Source: Korobacter sp036501185
GTDB lineage: Bacteria > Acidobacteriota > Terriglobia > Terriglobales > Acidobacteriaceae
Direction: 5' to 3'
Assembly: GCA_036501185.1 (NCBI GenBank)
Contig: DASYAU010000016.1
Span: 18,120 to 82,119 of the forward strand
Length of the DNA: 64,000 nucleotides
Positions 25,995 to 34,953 of the stretch are shown here, piece after piece. The translations under genes were made by a program, and so were the position numbers. Position 1 is the stretch's first letter; every line of letters starts with the position of its first letter. Under the pieces are notes generated by a model. It did not search any database, was not told the DNA's origin, and saw only the letters and a list, made by a program, of their open reading frames with translations.

Positions 25995-27554
25995 GTGGCT
26001 ACCATGACCATCGCGAGTGCACCTCGGAGTGTGCTCACACGGCATTGGGGAAAGCTGCTGCTGGTAGCCGGCGGCCTGATGGTGGTTGCCATCATCCTGG
26101 TACTCGCGTTGGTGGTGCCGCAGTGGCCGTTTCGTGAAGGCGAGTTGAAGAAACGCATCGAGACGGAGATGAATGGCACCGTGCAGTTTGGCCATTACCG
26201 GCAGGTATTCTTACCCCATCCGGGAGCGGTGATCGACCTGATGACGTTGACGCCGCGGGATCCGTCGCGGCCGAAGATCACGGCGCAGCGGGTGACGATC
26301 CGTGGACTGTATTGGGGGTTATTCGTTACACCGAAGCATTTGAAGGCGATGTCGTTTGATGGGCTGGAAATTTCGTTTCCGCCAAAAGACGGAAAGCACA
26401 ATACCCAAACGCAAAACGGAAAGGATGCTTCGAAGGACGACACGCGGTATGACGAGGTGGATGCGAAGGACTCGCGGGTGGTATTTGCGGGCGCGGACGG
26501 CGCGGGCCCGCAGACGTATGAAATTTACCAGTTGGTGATGAAGAATTTTTCGGCGACTGGGCCGATGCATTTCAGTTCAAACCTGAAGATCCCAACGCCG
26601 GTGGCGAATGTGGCGGTCTCGGGAATTTTCGGGCCGATCAATCACCAGAAGCTGGGCGAAACCCCACTGTCGGGCAAGTTCACGATGAAGAATGCGAACC
26701 TGGCGACATTCCGGTCGCTGTACGGGACGCTGGCGGGATACGGGGAGTTCCAGGGGAAACTTGGCGAGTTGAAGGTGAATGGCGGGACGGAGATGCAGAA
26801 CTTTGGCGTAACCGACACCGCACACGATTTGCCGCTCAAGACGCAGTTCACGGTGATGGTGGATGGCACCAGCGGGAATGTTGAGTTTGAGCCGATACAC
26901 GCGACATTGGGAAAGACGAAGCTGGTGGCGCAGGGACAACTCGCGGATTCGGCGGACAAGAAGAAGACACTGACATTGAACATTAGCTCGAACGATGCGC
27001 GAATTGAGGACTTGATGTATTTGTTCGTCCACAGCAAGAAGCCGCCGCTGGCCGGTCCGACGCAGTTCAAGATGGATGTGAAGTTGCCGTCGGGCGATGC
27101 GCCGTTCGAGAAACGAGTGGAGATGAAGGCGCATTTCGGGATTGAGAAATCGAAGTTCACGCACTCGGATACAGAGCAAAAAGTGAGCGCGTTGAGCGAG
27201 GCGGCGCGCGGGAACCCGAAGGACGAGGATCCTCCAACCGTGGTGAGCGATTTGACGGGCGACCTGACGCTGAAAGGCGGCACGGCCAATTTTTCGCGGC
27301 TGGACTGTGACGTCCCGGGGGCGAGCGCGAAGCTGCATGGCAAGTACAACCTGGAGAGTCACGCGGTGGACCTCCACGGAATGTTGCAGACGGACGTGAA
27401 GCTGTCGAAGGCGACGACGGGGTTCAAAGCGTTCCTGATGAAAGTAGTGGAAGCGGCGAAGAAGAAGAAAAAAGAGGGCGCGACAGTGCCGGTGAAAATC
27501 ACCGGGACGTACGAGAAGCCGGATTTCGGGCTGGACGCGACGGCGGAGAAATAA
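25995..27554 (+). CDS. AsmA-family envelope protein
   Basis: The protein has 519 residues. One transmembrane helix is at about residues 20-42 (LLLVAGGLMVVAIILVLALVV), and the rest is a long periplasmic beta-rich chain with repeated short amphipathic strands (VRIRG/VTIRGLYWGLF, SGKFTMKNANLATF, GTSGNVEFEPIHATLGKTKLVAQGQL, ARIEDLMYLF, LHGKYNLESHAVDLHGML). That pattern and the end VPVKITGTYEKPDFGLD match AsmA-like C-terminal regions, which belong to the bridge-like group implicated in outer-membrane lipid transport. The start is GTG 25995 or ATG 26004; neither has a strong ribosome site. Confidence 0.82.
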   Translation: MATMTIASAPRSVLTRHWGKLLLVAGGLMVVAIILVLALVVPQWPFREGELKKRIETEMNGTVQFGHYRQVFLPHPGAVIDLMTLTPRDPSRPKITAQRVTIRGLYWGLFVTPKHLKAMSFDGLEISFPPKDGKHNTQTQNGKDASKDDTRYDEVDAKDSRVVFAGADGAGPQTYEIYQLVMKNFSATGPMHFSSNLKIPTPVANVAVSGIFGPINHQKLGETPLSGKFTMKNANLATFRSLYGTLAGYGEFQGKLGELKVNGGTEMQNFGVTDTAHDLPLKTQFTVMVDGTSGNVEFEPIHATLGKTKLVAQGQLADSADKKKTLTLNISSNDARIEDLMYLFVHSKKPPLAGPTQFKMDVKLPSGDAPFEKRVEMKAHFGIEKSKFTHSDTEQKVSALSEAARGNPKDEDPPTVVSDLTGDLTLKGGTANFSRLDCDVPGASAKLHGKYNLESHAVDLHGMLQTDVKLSKATTGFKAFLMKVVEAAKKKKKEGATVPVKITGTYEKPDFGLDATAEK

Positions 27555-27637
27555 CAGGAAAGAATTTTTGGTGAATGCTGGGTGGCGAGATAGGCAAATG
27601 TAACCTTGAGTTCACAATCGCGGAGTAAACGATAGCC

Positions 27638-27802
27638 ATGTTGATTGTGGCGTGGATCTGCGGCTCGATTGTGCTCTCGCTGTTCACCGCGAGAATGTTT
27701 CGTGTTGGGGCATACGACGGAACGGATCGAGAACCAGAGCCGTCGGCTTCCGGAGTCGACGGTGCGGACCTAACGCGCTACTTACCTGCCGATTTGACCT
27801 GA
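27638..27802 (+). CDS. 54-residue single-pass membrane microprotein (possible)
   Basis: ATG 27638 opens 54 codons. The first 18 residues (MLIVAWICGSIVLSLFTA) form a hydrophobic helix followed by Arg-Met-Phe-Arg, a positive-inside stop, and a polar acidic tail (EPEPSASGVDGADLTRYL). GGAG lies 13 bases upstream. The 3' end overlaps the convergent cytidylyltransferase gene by 25 bp. It could be a small membrane protein or chance; I have no family for it. Confidence 0.4.
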   Translation: MLIVAWICGSIVLSLFTARMFRVGAYDGTDREPEPSASGVDGADLTRYLPADLT

Positions 27803-28206
27803 GCGTGCGGAACATGCCGGGTAAAGATCTCGGCTTTAACGCTGGTGGTTGAGATGTGGGGGGTTCGCGGCAAGTAGAGCACTTCGCAAAGATCGGAACA
27901 GAAGTCGAACCTGCCGGCCCAGTCATCTCCCATAATCAAAACATTCGCCTTGAACTGCTGGATGTAGTCGCGTTTTTTCTCGAGGCTCTCTTCGAGGAAG
28001 ACTTGATCGACCATGCGCAGGCTGGAAATGATCTTGACGCGTTCGTCCTCCGAGTAAACCGGATAGGCCTTTTTCTTGCTGAAATTCAGCGCATCCGTGG
28101 AGACACCGACCACGAGGTAGTCACAGGCCTGCTTGCTGCGTTCGAGGATGTTGATGTGGCCGATGTGCAGCAGGTCGAATGTGCCGAAGGTGATTCCGAT
28201 GCGCAT
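27778..28206 (-). CDS. tagD: Glycerol-3-phosphate cytidylyltransferase-like protein (TagD type)
   Basis: The enzyme should make CDP-glycerol, or a related CDP-alditol, from CTP and the phosphate. The protein has 142 residues, the size of Bacillus TagD. The nucleotidyltransferase signature is FGTFDLLHIGH with the HxGH at residues 14-17, and the second motif RTPHISTTSVK near residue 120 corresponds to the ISTT motif of the family. It is the last gene of the exopolysaccharide operon. A glycerophosphotransferase of the TagF/TagB family lies four genes upstream, which would use its product. Specificity for glycerol over ribitol or heptose cannot be proved by eye. Confidence 0.85.
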   Translation of the reverse strand: MRIGITFGTFDLLHIGHINILERSKQACDYLVVGVSTDALNFSKKKAYPVYSEDERVKIISSLRMVDQVFLEESLEKKRDYIQQFKANVLIMGDDWAGRFDFCSDLCEVLYLPRTPHISTTSVKAEIFTRHVPHAQVKSAGK

Positions 28207-28232
28207 ATGTCCCCCCTAGGTCTCCAGAAAGA

Positions 28233-29627
28233 TCATCGGTTCCATGATCCGTGGCGGTCGAAGCCGGTCATGCGAAATTCGTCGAAGCTCTTGGCGCCGT
28301 TGCAGAACCAGTGGCGGCCGGAAGCTCCGGAGTAGTGGTTGTTCTCGAAAACGTTTTTGGGATCGACGAGCGTGTGGGTGTCGTCGGCGAAACCGGAGTA
28401 GCCGGTGGAACTCTGGTAGACGATGGTGTTGTCGTGGACCTGGTTGCCGGATGCGATGTGGGGACCGTATGCGCCGTCGCCGCGACGCTGGTTGATGATG
28501 ACGATGCCGTTGGCGCCGGAGGGGACCTTGACCTGGTTGCCGTAGACCTGGACGTTCCAGGAGTTCTGCACCATGATTTGCGCGCCCCAGAGCCAATGGG
28601 ATTGGACTTCGGCGCCATTGTTGGTTACGAGGTTGTTGCGGATGACGGCGTCGTAGCTGATCTCGTGCTTGATACCGTCGCCGGTGTTGTTGTAGACGCG
28701 ATTTCCTTCGTAAGTTGTGTGGATGTTGTCGATGTCGGTCCAGAGGCCGGCGCCGACGTTGTCGTGAACGTCGTTATCGCGGACGACGAGGCCGACAGTC
28801 TTGACGAATTTTGTGCCGCCTGCTTCCCATGAGTGGTGGTAACCGGCGTAGTTGTTGTAGGCGATTTCGTTGTGCTCGATGAGAACGTTTTCGCCGTGCG
28901 CCTGCGCGCCCTTCTGTCCGTTGTGATTGAGTTTGCAGTTGAGAACGTGGGAGCCACTGCCGACGGCAACGCCGGTGCCGTGGTTCCAGCGAGCTTCGAC
29001 GTGGTCGAGGGTCCAGGATTTTGCACCGTCGGTGAGGTTGCCAATGGCGCCGCGCTGCGGCAGGGTGGCGAATTTTTCGACGATGAGGCCGGTGATGCGG
29101 ACGTTTTCGGCGGGGCCGGTGAAGGCGACGGGGGTGGTGGAGATTTCTACCTTGTGGCCGGCGGAATCGGCGCCGAGGACGATGGATGCCTTAGCTTCGT
29201 CGTAGAAAACGCGACCGGGACGGAGCTCGCCGGGGCTTTCAACGGGGGTTTGGAGCACGTTATCGACGAAGACATCGCGGAGCTGCCAGCAGAACGGGTG
29301 GTCTTTGAGGCAGTGATCGGGTTGGATGTGCTCGGGAAGCGTTCCGACGGAGGCTGTCCAGCCATCTGGACTGCGACGGGGCTGGAGGAGTTGCGCGCCA
29401 GTGAGGATGACTTCGCCATCGGCTTCGAAGGCGTCGTTGTCTTTGGCGACGATGGTGTCGATGCGATATTCGCCGGGAGCAAAGACGAACGTGGTGCCGG
29501 AAGGAGAGTTCTTGACGATGGTGGGGACGTCGTCACCGGGCTTGAGAGCGACCTTGGATGCCGCATGGGCGCTTCCGGCGGCGAAGCAGAGAACGGAAAT
29601 AAGGGCGATGCTAGCGTGTCTTGCCAT
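28233..29627 (-). CDS. Secreted right-handed parallel beta-helix protein
   Basis: The protein has 464 residues with signal peptide MARHASIALISVLCFAAGSAHA. From about residue 170 on it has repeated Asn-rich turns typical of a pectate-lyase-like beta helix: VLNCKLNHNGQKGAQ, VLIEHNEIAYNNYAGYH, LVVRDNDVHDNVGAG, TYEGNRVYNNTGDGIKHE, AVIRNNLVTNNG, VQVYGNQVKV, HDNTIVYQSS. The fold is used by polysaccharide lyases, hydrolases, epimerases and binding proteins. Its place inside the exopolysaccharide operon, 1 bp from the flippase gene, suggests it trims, modifies or binds the polymer outside the inner membrane. Catalytic residues are not obvious. Confidence 0.85.
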   Translation of the reverse strand: MARHASIALISVLCFAAGSAHAASKVALKPGDDVPTIVKNSPSGTTFVFAPGEYRIDTIVAKDNDAFEADGEVILTGAQLLQPRRSPDGWTASVGTLPEHIQPDHCLKDHPFCWQLRDVFVDNVLQTPVESPGELRPGRVFYDEAKASIVLGADSAGHKVEISTTPVAFTGPAENVRITGLIVEKFATLPQRGAIGNLTDGAKSWTLDHVEARWNHGTGVAVGSGSHVLNCKLNHNGQKGAQAHGENVLIEHNEIAYNNYAGYHHSWEAGGTKFVKTVGLVVRDNDVHDNVGAGLWTDIDNIHTTYEGNRVYNNTGDGIKHEISYDAVIRNNLVTNNGAEVQSHWLWGAQIMVQNSWNVQVYGNQVKVPSGANGIVIINQRRGDGAYGPHIASGNQVHDNTIVYQSSTGYSGFADDTHTLVDPKNVFENNHYSGASGRHWFCNGAKSFDEFRMTGFDRHGSWNR

Positions 29628-29628
29628 G

Positions 29629-31005
29629 TCATTGCCCCATCTGGCTTCCGGCCGCGGCGGTGAGAGACGAGGTCATGGCGGCCTCTTCGGCTTGGACAAT
29701 GCGTTGCTCTTCTTTTTCAGGAACCGGGAAGCGGTCCTTGAGTGACTGCGAGCGAAGCTGCCAATAGGCGATACAGGTGGTGATGGCGACGGCCTGGCCC
29801 AGTAGAGAGGAAGCGATGAGGCCGGAGGCGTTCCAGAGATGACCGAAGGTGTAGACGGTGCCGATGTTGACGATGGCGCAGAGTCCGTTGGACCAAAGCA
29901 GTGGCTTGGTTTCCTGGATACCGCGATAAAGGAAGAACCAGAGACGGGTGACGGCGCCGAAGATGATGGTGCCGAGTTGCAGGAGCATCGGGTAGTAGAA
30001 AGCGACCATCGCTTTGCCGTAAACGAAGCCGAGGATGGTGCGGCCGAAGATGGCGACGGGAATGGCGATCAAGCTGAACAACACGACGAACATGAAAATG
30101 GCGGAGCGGACGAAGCGATAGGCACCGGGCACTCCGCGGGCTTTCAGTTCTTCGGCGATGCGAAGAGGGAGCACGTTGCCCAACGAGCTGAGGATGATGT
30201 TGACCGGACCCGCGAGACTCTGGGAGGCGCGCAATCCGCCGGTAGCCTGAGAGCCGACAATGCCGGTACCGATGATAAGAATGCCCTGGTTTCCGAACCA
30301 ACGAACCTGGCTGGCGAAGACAAGGTCGCGGCTCATGGTCTTACAGAGCGCCCACGTTTGCCGCAGGCCGTCTCGCACCGGGCGGATGCTGTCGGTGAAG
30401 ACGATCATGACGGTCGCTGCCGCGGAGGTTACGCACATTGTGACCAGGGTAGTGAACAGCGATAGGGAATGAGCGCGCCAGAGAGCGCCGAGCACGAAGA
30501 GTTGGAAGACGTAGCTGATGAAGTCGCTGACGAATGCGAGCTTGCCCTTGGCCTGGAGGAAATAGAAGCGTCGTACCCAGTCCTGGAGTTGGAAGGTGCC
30601 GACGCAGACTGCGTAGGCCACGAGGCAGCGCAGGCTATAAAAAGTGGTGAAGACACTGGCGACCGATCCGGCGGCAAGGAAGATGGCGAACAACAGGATG
30701 CTGGCGAGGATCTGGAGGGCCAACATGCCTTCGGTAAAACGACGGCGATCGTCGCCTTCCTTCAGCGGCCCGATGCAGAGCATGGGCATGGCGATGAAGG
30801 CCATCTGGAGTTCGTTCACATAGAGCAATACGCCGTAGAGGATGGCGTACTTGCCGAATTCGGAAAGTCCGAGCCCGCGGACGAGCACGATACTGGCAAG
30901 GAAGTTTGCGCCGCTGATCATCAACTGATCGGCGACGGCAATGCCAGCGCGTCCGCGACGCAGGTTCAGCAATTTCCGGAAGAGCTGGGCGAAGTTCACG
31001 ACCAA
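29629..31005 (-). CDS. Polysaccharide flippase, Wzx-like (MOP superfamily)
   Basis: The protein has 458 residues with about twelve to fourteen hydrophobic helices, beginning GIAVADQLMISGANFLASIVLVRGLGLSEFGKYAI (residues 20-54), the standard opening of Wzx/RfbX proteins. It should flip the lipid-linked repeat unit across the inner membrane. A cytoplasmic tail of about 40 charged residues follows the last helix. The start overlaps the upstream O-antigen polymerase gene by 10 bp. Confidence 0.88.
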   Translation of the reverse strand: MVVNFAQLFRKLLNLRRGRAGIAVADQLMISGANFLASIVLVRGLGLSEFGKYAILYGVLLYVNELQMAFIAMPMLCIGPLKEGDDRRRFTEGMLALQILASILLFAIFLAAGSVASVFTTFYSLRCLVAYAVCVGTFQLQDWVRRFYFLQAKGKLAFVSDFISYVFQLFVLGALWRAHSLSLFTTLVTMCVTSAAATVMIVFTDSIRPVRDGLRQTWALCKTMSRDLVFASQVRWFGNQGILIIGTGIVGSQATGGLRASQSLAGPVNIILSSLGNVLPLRIAEELKARGVPGAYRFVRSAIFMFVVLFSLIAIPVAIFGRTILGFVYGKAMVAFYYPMLLQLGTIIFGAVTRLWFFLYRGIQETKPLLWSNGLCAIVNIGTVYTFGHLWNASGLIASSLLGQAVAITTCIAYWQLRSQSLKDRFPVPEKEEQRIVQAEEAAMTSSLTAAAGSQMGQ

Positions 31006-32432
31006 GCTCCATCGCGATACCCGGATTTGAGCAGCGGGATGGTGCTGGCGGCATGTACTGGAACAGGAGGCGGCTCGTGCGGCAAGAAGTCGTCACGATG
31101 CCGCGCGGCATGGTTGGCTCGAAGGAAGCGAACGTCACGTTCCTGGAGCCGCATAACGGCAATGCCGAAACCGATCGCCGCCCAGAACCAGATTCCGCCC
31201 ATCGGGCCTTCGACATACACGTCGAAGCTCATATTGATAAAGGCACTCAGCCAGTAGCAGAGAATCCAGAGGTCGAGAGCGGCCCAACCAGCCATTTTCA
31301 AGCGTGATGCCTGTCGATAAGAGCGGACAAGCCGGAACACAAATACGCCGTGCAGCAAGATCCAGAGAAAGAGTCCTGGAACTCCCATGCGAGCGAGGAC
31401 GGTCATGCTGGCGTTGTGGGGACTTCGCAGTTTTGCGTCTTCGGCGTCAGCATGGGGGCCGCTGTCGGTGGCGAGGTTCAGACCAAAGCCTTTGCCCTTC
31501 CAGAAATACGGGCCGAAGACGGTGTCGTTGATGATGTTGCGCCACCATTGGAGGCGCCACTGCTTCGTGCCTTCGGTATTGCCCTGGGTGCCCTGGCCGA
31601 CGATGCTGCTGAGGTTGTCGTTTAGCTGATCGACGGTGAAGGCTCTGCCCTTCACGGTGAACGTGATGAGATTGCTTTCGAGCACCGCGACGGTGAGCAC
31701 GGAGGCGAGAATTCCCAATGCCGCGACCTTCCAACCGATGCCGCGGGGCTTGAGAACGGAAATGAGGAAGAGCGGCAGAGCGAGCGCAAGGAAACCCGCA
31801 CGAGTGTCAATAAGCACAAGGAAGCCGGCGAAGGACCAACCGGCGAACTTGAGCAATTGAACCAGCGAGAGGCCGCCCTCGCGGTGGCGAGCCGTCCAGT
31901 TGGAAAACAACAGCGTGAAGAGCGCGACGGAGCAAAGGTTTACCGCTGCGTCGCCGCCTTTCATGCTGATGATCGCGACGCTATCAGACCACGGAATGGT
32001 AGGGAGTTGGTTATGCAGCGTGAGGGAGACGAGCAAGACGACAGGGATCAGAACCGAATACCACGAAGTGAACTTGTTATAAGCCGCGATCGCCCGCCGG
32101 ATGTACGAATCCTCATCGACGAAGCCGGCGATCAACAGCGCATAGCATCCATAGCCCCAGAGCACGGCGTCACGAATCGCGTCGAAGTGGTAGATGTGAA
32201 TGTAGGGAACAGTTCGGCAGACCCCCCATAAAGAGAACAAGCCCCAGATCAACAGGACGGGGTCAGTGAACAGCAGCATCAGCTTCCGCGAAGGCAGGAA
32301 GATGAGGAACCCGACGACCAGGGTGAGCTCGCCGACGTAGAGGTAAGCGAATCCCTTCCCTAAGAGTGCATAACCGAAGAGCGCAAGCACCGCTATTCGC
32401 AGCCACATGGAGATGAGTTGCTTGCGCGTCAT
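30996..32432 (-). CDS. O-antigen polymerase / ligase family protein (Wzy-like)
   Basis: The protein has 478 residues with about ten to twelve hydrophobic helices. A large periplasmic loop from about residue 255 to 330 contains GNTEGTKQWRLQWWRNIINDT and the conserved PHNASMTVLARMGVPGL, the H(N/S) and glycine region typical of the Wzy_C / O-antigen ligase family. In this operon it is the likely polymerase of the repeat units delivered by the neighbouring flippase. It overlaps the upstream glycerophosphotransferase gene by 4 bp and the flippase gene by 10 bp. Confidence 0.88.
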   Translation of the reverse strand: MTRKQLISMWLRIAVLALFGYALLGKGFAYLYVGELTLVVGFLIFLPSRKLMLLFTDPVLLIWGLFSLWGVCRTVPYIHIYHFDAIRDAVLWGYGCYALLIAGFVDEDSYIRRAIAAYNKFTSWYSVLIPVVLLVSLTLHNQLPTIPWSDSVAIISMKGGDAAVNLCSVALFTLLFSNWTARHREGGLSLVQLLKFAGWSFAGFLVLIDTRAGFLALALPLFLISVLKPRGIGWKVAALGILASVLTVAVLESNLITFTVKGRAFTVDQLNDNLSSIVGQGTQGNTEGTKQWRLQWWRNIINDTVFGPYFWKGKGFGLNLATDSGPHADAEDAKLRSPHNASMTVLARMGVPGLFLWILLHGVFVFRLVRSYRQASRLKMAGWAALDLWILCYWLSAFINMSFDVYVEGPMGGIWFWAAIGFGIAVMRLQERDVRFLRANHAARHRDDFLPHEPPPVPVHAASTIPLLKSGYRDGAWS

Positions 32433-33718
32433 GCTCGTCCTCGCGCGGCCAGCGACGCTTCGCGAGCCTCACCCAGGGGAACGACGTGGAGGCTGGCGGT
32501 TTCCGAGGCGGGAAGGAGGAGATCATCCAAACCGAACGCGGCGAGGATTGTCTGCGAAGGCGCGTTGAGTCCCTTGCTATGCAGGAACTCGAGGGACTCG
32601 GCAGGAGCATCGAGCGGTGGAGGAGCAGAGATGAAATTTGCAAGCTCCTCAATGGTGTTCAGGCGTCGACAGACCGCAGAGACGTGGTCGATAACTTGGG
32701 GCATGAAACCACGGATGTAGCTGGATTGATCAGGAGCGAAGATGCCGATGGGACGGCGCAGGGAAAGGAAGTCGATGGCGACCGAGGAATAGTCGGTAAC
32801 AAGCGCGCTTGCGTGGCCAAGCAGCTTGTAGAGGTTCAGACGGCTGTCGCGGAACGCGCGGTCAGAATAAATTTTGATGTTCTCGAAAGCCGGCCACTGG
32901 CGGGCGTTGTTGGTATCGAGAGGATGAAACTTGATGACGACGAGAACATTTTTGCCGCGCAAGCGTTGGTCGAGGGAGGCAAGGTCGTCGAGAGGACCGG
33001 GGGCGCCGGGAAGAGTGTCGTCCGCGACGCCGTCGGTTCCTGAACTGCGGAAGGTGGGCAGCCAAACGACCAGGTTGCGGTCACCCTTCAGGCGGGTGAT
33101 GGCTTCGTCGGGGCACGTCATCCACTCGTTTCGCGGAAATCCGGAGACGAGGATGAGTTCTGGGACCGTGCCGAACGTAGACGCGATGATCGGAGCGAGC
33201 GCCGGCGAAGTCGCCAACGAGTATTGCCGGGAGCGGAAGACGACGCCGGACTTTGCCAGGAGGGCGCCCATCGTTTTGATGGGAATGCCGTGGCCAAGAT
33301 AGACCATCTTCTGGTGGAAGCACGAGCGCGCGAACCAGTAACAACTGTGGGTATAGAAAACGTAGCGGCTGCGCAGAAGTTCGATGACGCCGCCAATGCT
33401 TCCCTTCCAGACAATGCGCGTATTGGGGGCGACTGTGCCGAATTCGCGCTTGAGCTCCTGCGCGGCACCGTCGACGTTTTTGACGAGCCAGACAAGCTGA
33501 TACTCGGAAGCACGCGGAGAGCGCTGGATGGCTTCGTAGAGCGCAAGTGAATTGTCAGCACAATCGGGGGAGCTCTCGAAGAGGATGCGGCGTGAGTGAG
33601 TCGGAACGAGAAAGCGGATGAGAGCGTAAAGGCAGCGGACGCATCCCTGGAGGAGGGGCCATTGATCGAGGGGCCGCTTGATCCATTGTTTCAGCGAAAG
33701 GCGGGAGGCGCGGCTCAA
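32429..33718 (-). CDS. CDP-glycerol glycerophosphotransferase family protein (TagF/TagB-like)
   Basis: The protein has 429 residues. It matches the Glyphos_transf family: an N-terminal region with RILFESSPDCADNSLALYEAI, then YVFYTHSCYWFARSCFHQKMVYLGHGIPIKTMG, whose H-G-x-x-x-K is the active-site region of teichoic-acid polymerases, then VSGFPRNEWM, VVWLPTFR, VVIKFHPLD and VTDYSSVAIDFL in order. These enzymes move glycerol-phosphate or ribitol-phosphate from CDP-alditol to a lipid-linked glycan at the cytoplasmic face of the membrane. The chain lacks a long extra N-terminal domain. The TagD-like gene at the operon end would supply CDP-glycerol. It overlaps both neighbours by 4 bp. Confidence 0.87.
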   Translation of the reverse strand: MSRASRLSLKQWIKRPLDQWPLLQGCVRCLYALIRFLVPTHSRRILFESSPDCADNSLALYEAIQRSPRASEYQLVWLVKNVDGAAQELKREFGTVAPNTRIVWKGSIGGVIELLRSRYVFYTHSCYWFARSCFHQKMVYLGHGIPIKTMGALLAKSGVVFRSRQYSLATSPALAPIIASTFGTVPELILVSGFPRNEWMTCPDEAITRLKGDRNLVVWLPTFRSSGTDGVADDTLPGAPGPLDDLASLDQRLRGKNVLVVIKFHPLDTNNARQWPAFENIKIYSDRAFRDSRLNLYKLLGHASALVTDYSSVAIDFLSLRRPIGIFAPDQSSYIRGFMPQVIDHVSAVCRRLNTIEELANFISAPPPLDAPAESLEFLHSKGLNAPSQTILAAFGLDDLLLPASETASLHVVPLGEAREASLAARGRA

Positions 33719-34938
33719 TGGGCGCTCCTTGTCGCTACCAACTGAGGGTCCGCGGCGAGTTGCACGCCGGCGGCGTGCAGTGCCTGGTCATAGACGTCGA
33801 GAAGAGCGGCCAGGTTTTTATCGGTTGTGTAGCGCTGTTCGTACGTGGAGCGAGCGCCGCGACGGAGATGGGCAATCAGCCCGGGAGATGCGAGCAGCGC
33901 AGCCGCGGCCGACTGCAGAGCCTTTGGATTGCCGGCTTCGAACAACAAGCCGTTCTCGCGTTCAATGACAGTTTCGGCGGCGACTCCGAGATTACTGGCA
34001 ATGGCGGGGGTGCCGGCGGCGAACGCCTCGGCGATGGTGAGGCCGAAGGTTTCGTAACAGATGGATGGGAAGATAAGTGCGGTGGCACGCTGCATGAGCC
34101 CGGCGATGGTAGTGCGATCGCATGAGCCGAGGTACTCGATATTCGGCTGAGTGGCAGCGGCGGCGAGGACTTCGGATTTCAAAGGGCCATCGCCGGCGAT
34201 TTTGAGCGGCAAACCGAGACCGCCTTGGAGAGCGGCAGCCTGAAGCAGAACGCGAATGCCCTTCTCCGGCGAAAGACGGCCCGCAAAGAGGAAATGGTTG
34301 CCGTCACCGCGGCCGATGCCGGGATCGGCGACGGGATTCGGTTTGACGACGATGCGATCGGCGGGAACGGTCTTTGAGCGAATGAAGAGTTCGCGCGCGA
34401 ATTCGCTGACGGCGATGTAACGATGGACGCGGTTGCGCCAGGTCCCGCGGACACGATGAGCAGCAGTCATGCCAGCGACTACGGCACTGGCGCCGCCACT
34501 TCCGCGATAACACTTGTGAAGGACACCGGGAAACGCCAGGGTGCGGCCGACGCACTTCTCGCAGGGGCTGCCATTACGGAACAACTGGGCATTCACGCAG
34601 AGAAGGCGGTAGTTGTGCAGGCTCTGGACAACGGCACAGTGGCTGTCGAGGGCGGCGTCGTAAACGGAGGGCGAGAGGCGCGGAAGAAAGTTATGGACGT
34701 GGACAACGTCGGGACGAAATGCGGCGATGCGCTGCGCGGCAAGACGATAGGAATTGCGAGAGTAAAAGGCATCGCGTGCAGCACGAAGTTGCGACGAGGC
34801 GGAGACAATGCCGTCGTTGTCAGTGATAAAGACTTCGACGGCGATCCCAGCAGCGGTAAGCATTTCGCTTTCCTGGCGCACGACGGCATCCTCGCCACCC
34901 GCGAATTGATACCGGTTGTGCAAGATCAGCACACGCAC
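33715..34938 (-). CDS. Glycosyltransferase family 4
   Basis: The protein has 407 residues with a GT-B fold. The N-terminal domain starts MRVLILHNRYQFAGGEDAV, the donor domain has HFLFAGRLSPEKGIRVLL, LKIAGDGPLKSEV and the EX7E-type segment PSICYETFGLTIAEAFAAGTPAIAS. This is a retaining family GT4 enzyme that adds one sugar of the repeat unit. A four-cysteine stretch around residues 115-142 (CVNAQLFRNGSPCEKCVG ... KCYRG) is the same Cys-rich loop found in many bacterial GT4 proteins with HNYRLLC. It overlaps the next gene by 4 bp. Confidence 0.93.
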   Translation of the reverse strand: MRVLILHNRYQFAGGEDAVVRQESEMLTAAGIAVEVFITDNDGIVSASSQLRAARDAFYSRNSYRLAAQRIAAFRPDVVHVHNFLPRLSPSVYDAALDSHCAVVQSLHNYRLLCVNAQLFRNGSPCEKCVGRTLAFPGVLHKCYRGSGGASAVVAGMTAAHRVRGTWRNRVHRYIAVSEFARELFIRSKTVPADRIVVKPNPVADPGIGRGDGNHFLFAGRLSPEKGIRVLLQAAALQGGLGLPLKIAGDGPLKSEVLAAAATQPNIEYLGSCDRTTIAGLMQRATALIFPSICYETFGLTIAEAFAAGTPAIASNLGVAAETVIERENGLLFEAGNPKALQSAAAALLASPGLIAHLRRGARSTYEQRYTTDKNLAALLDVYDQALHAAGVQLAADPQLVATRSAH

Positions 34939-34953
34939 GCGGATCTCCTGGGC

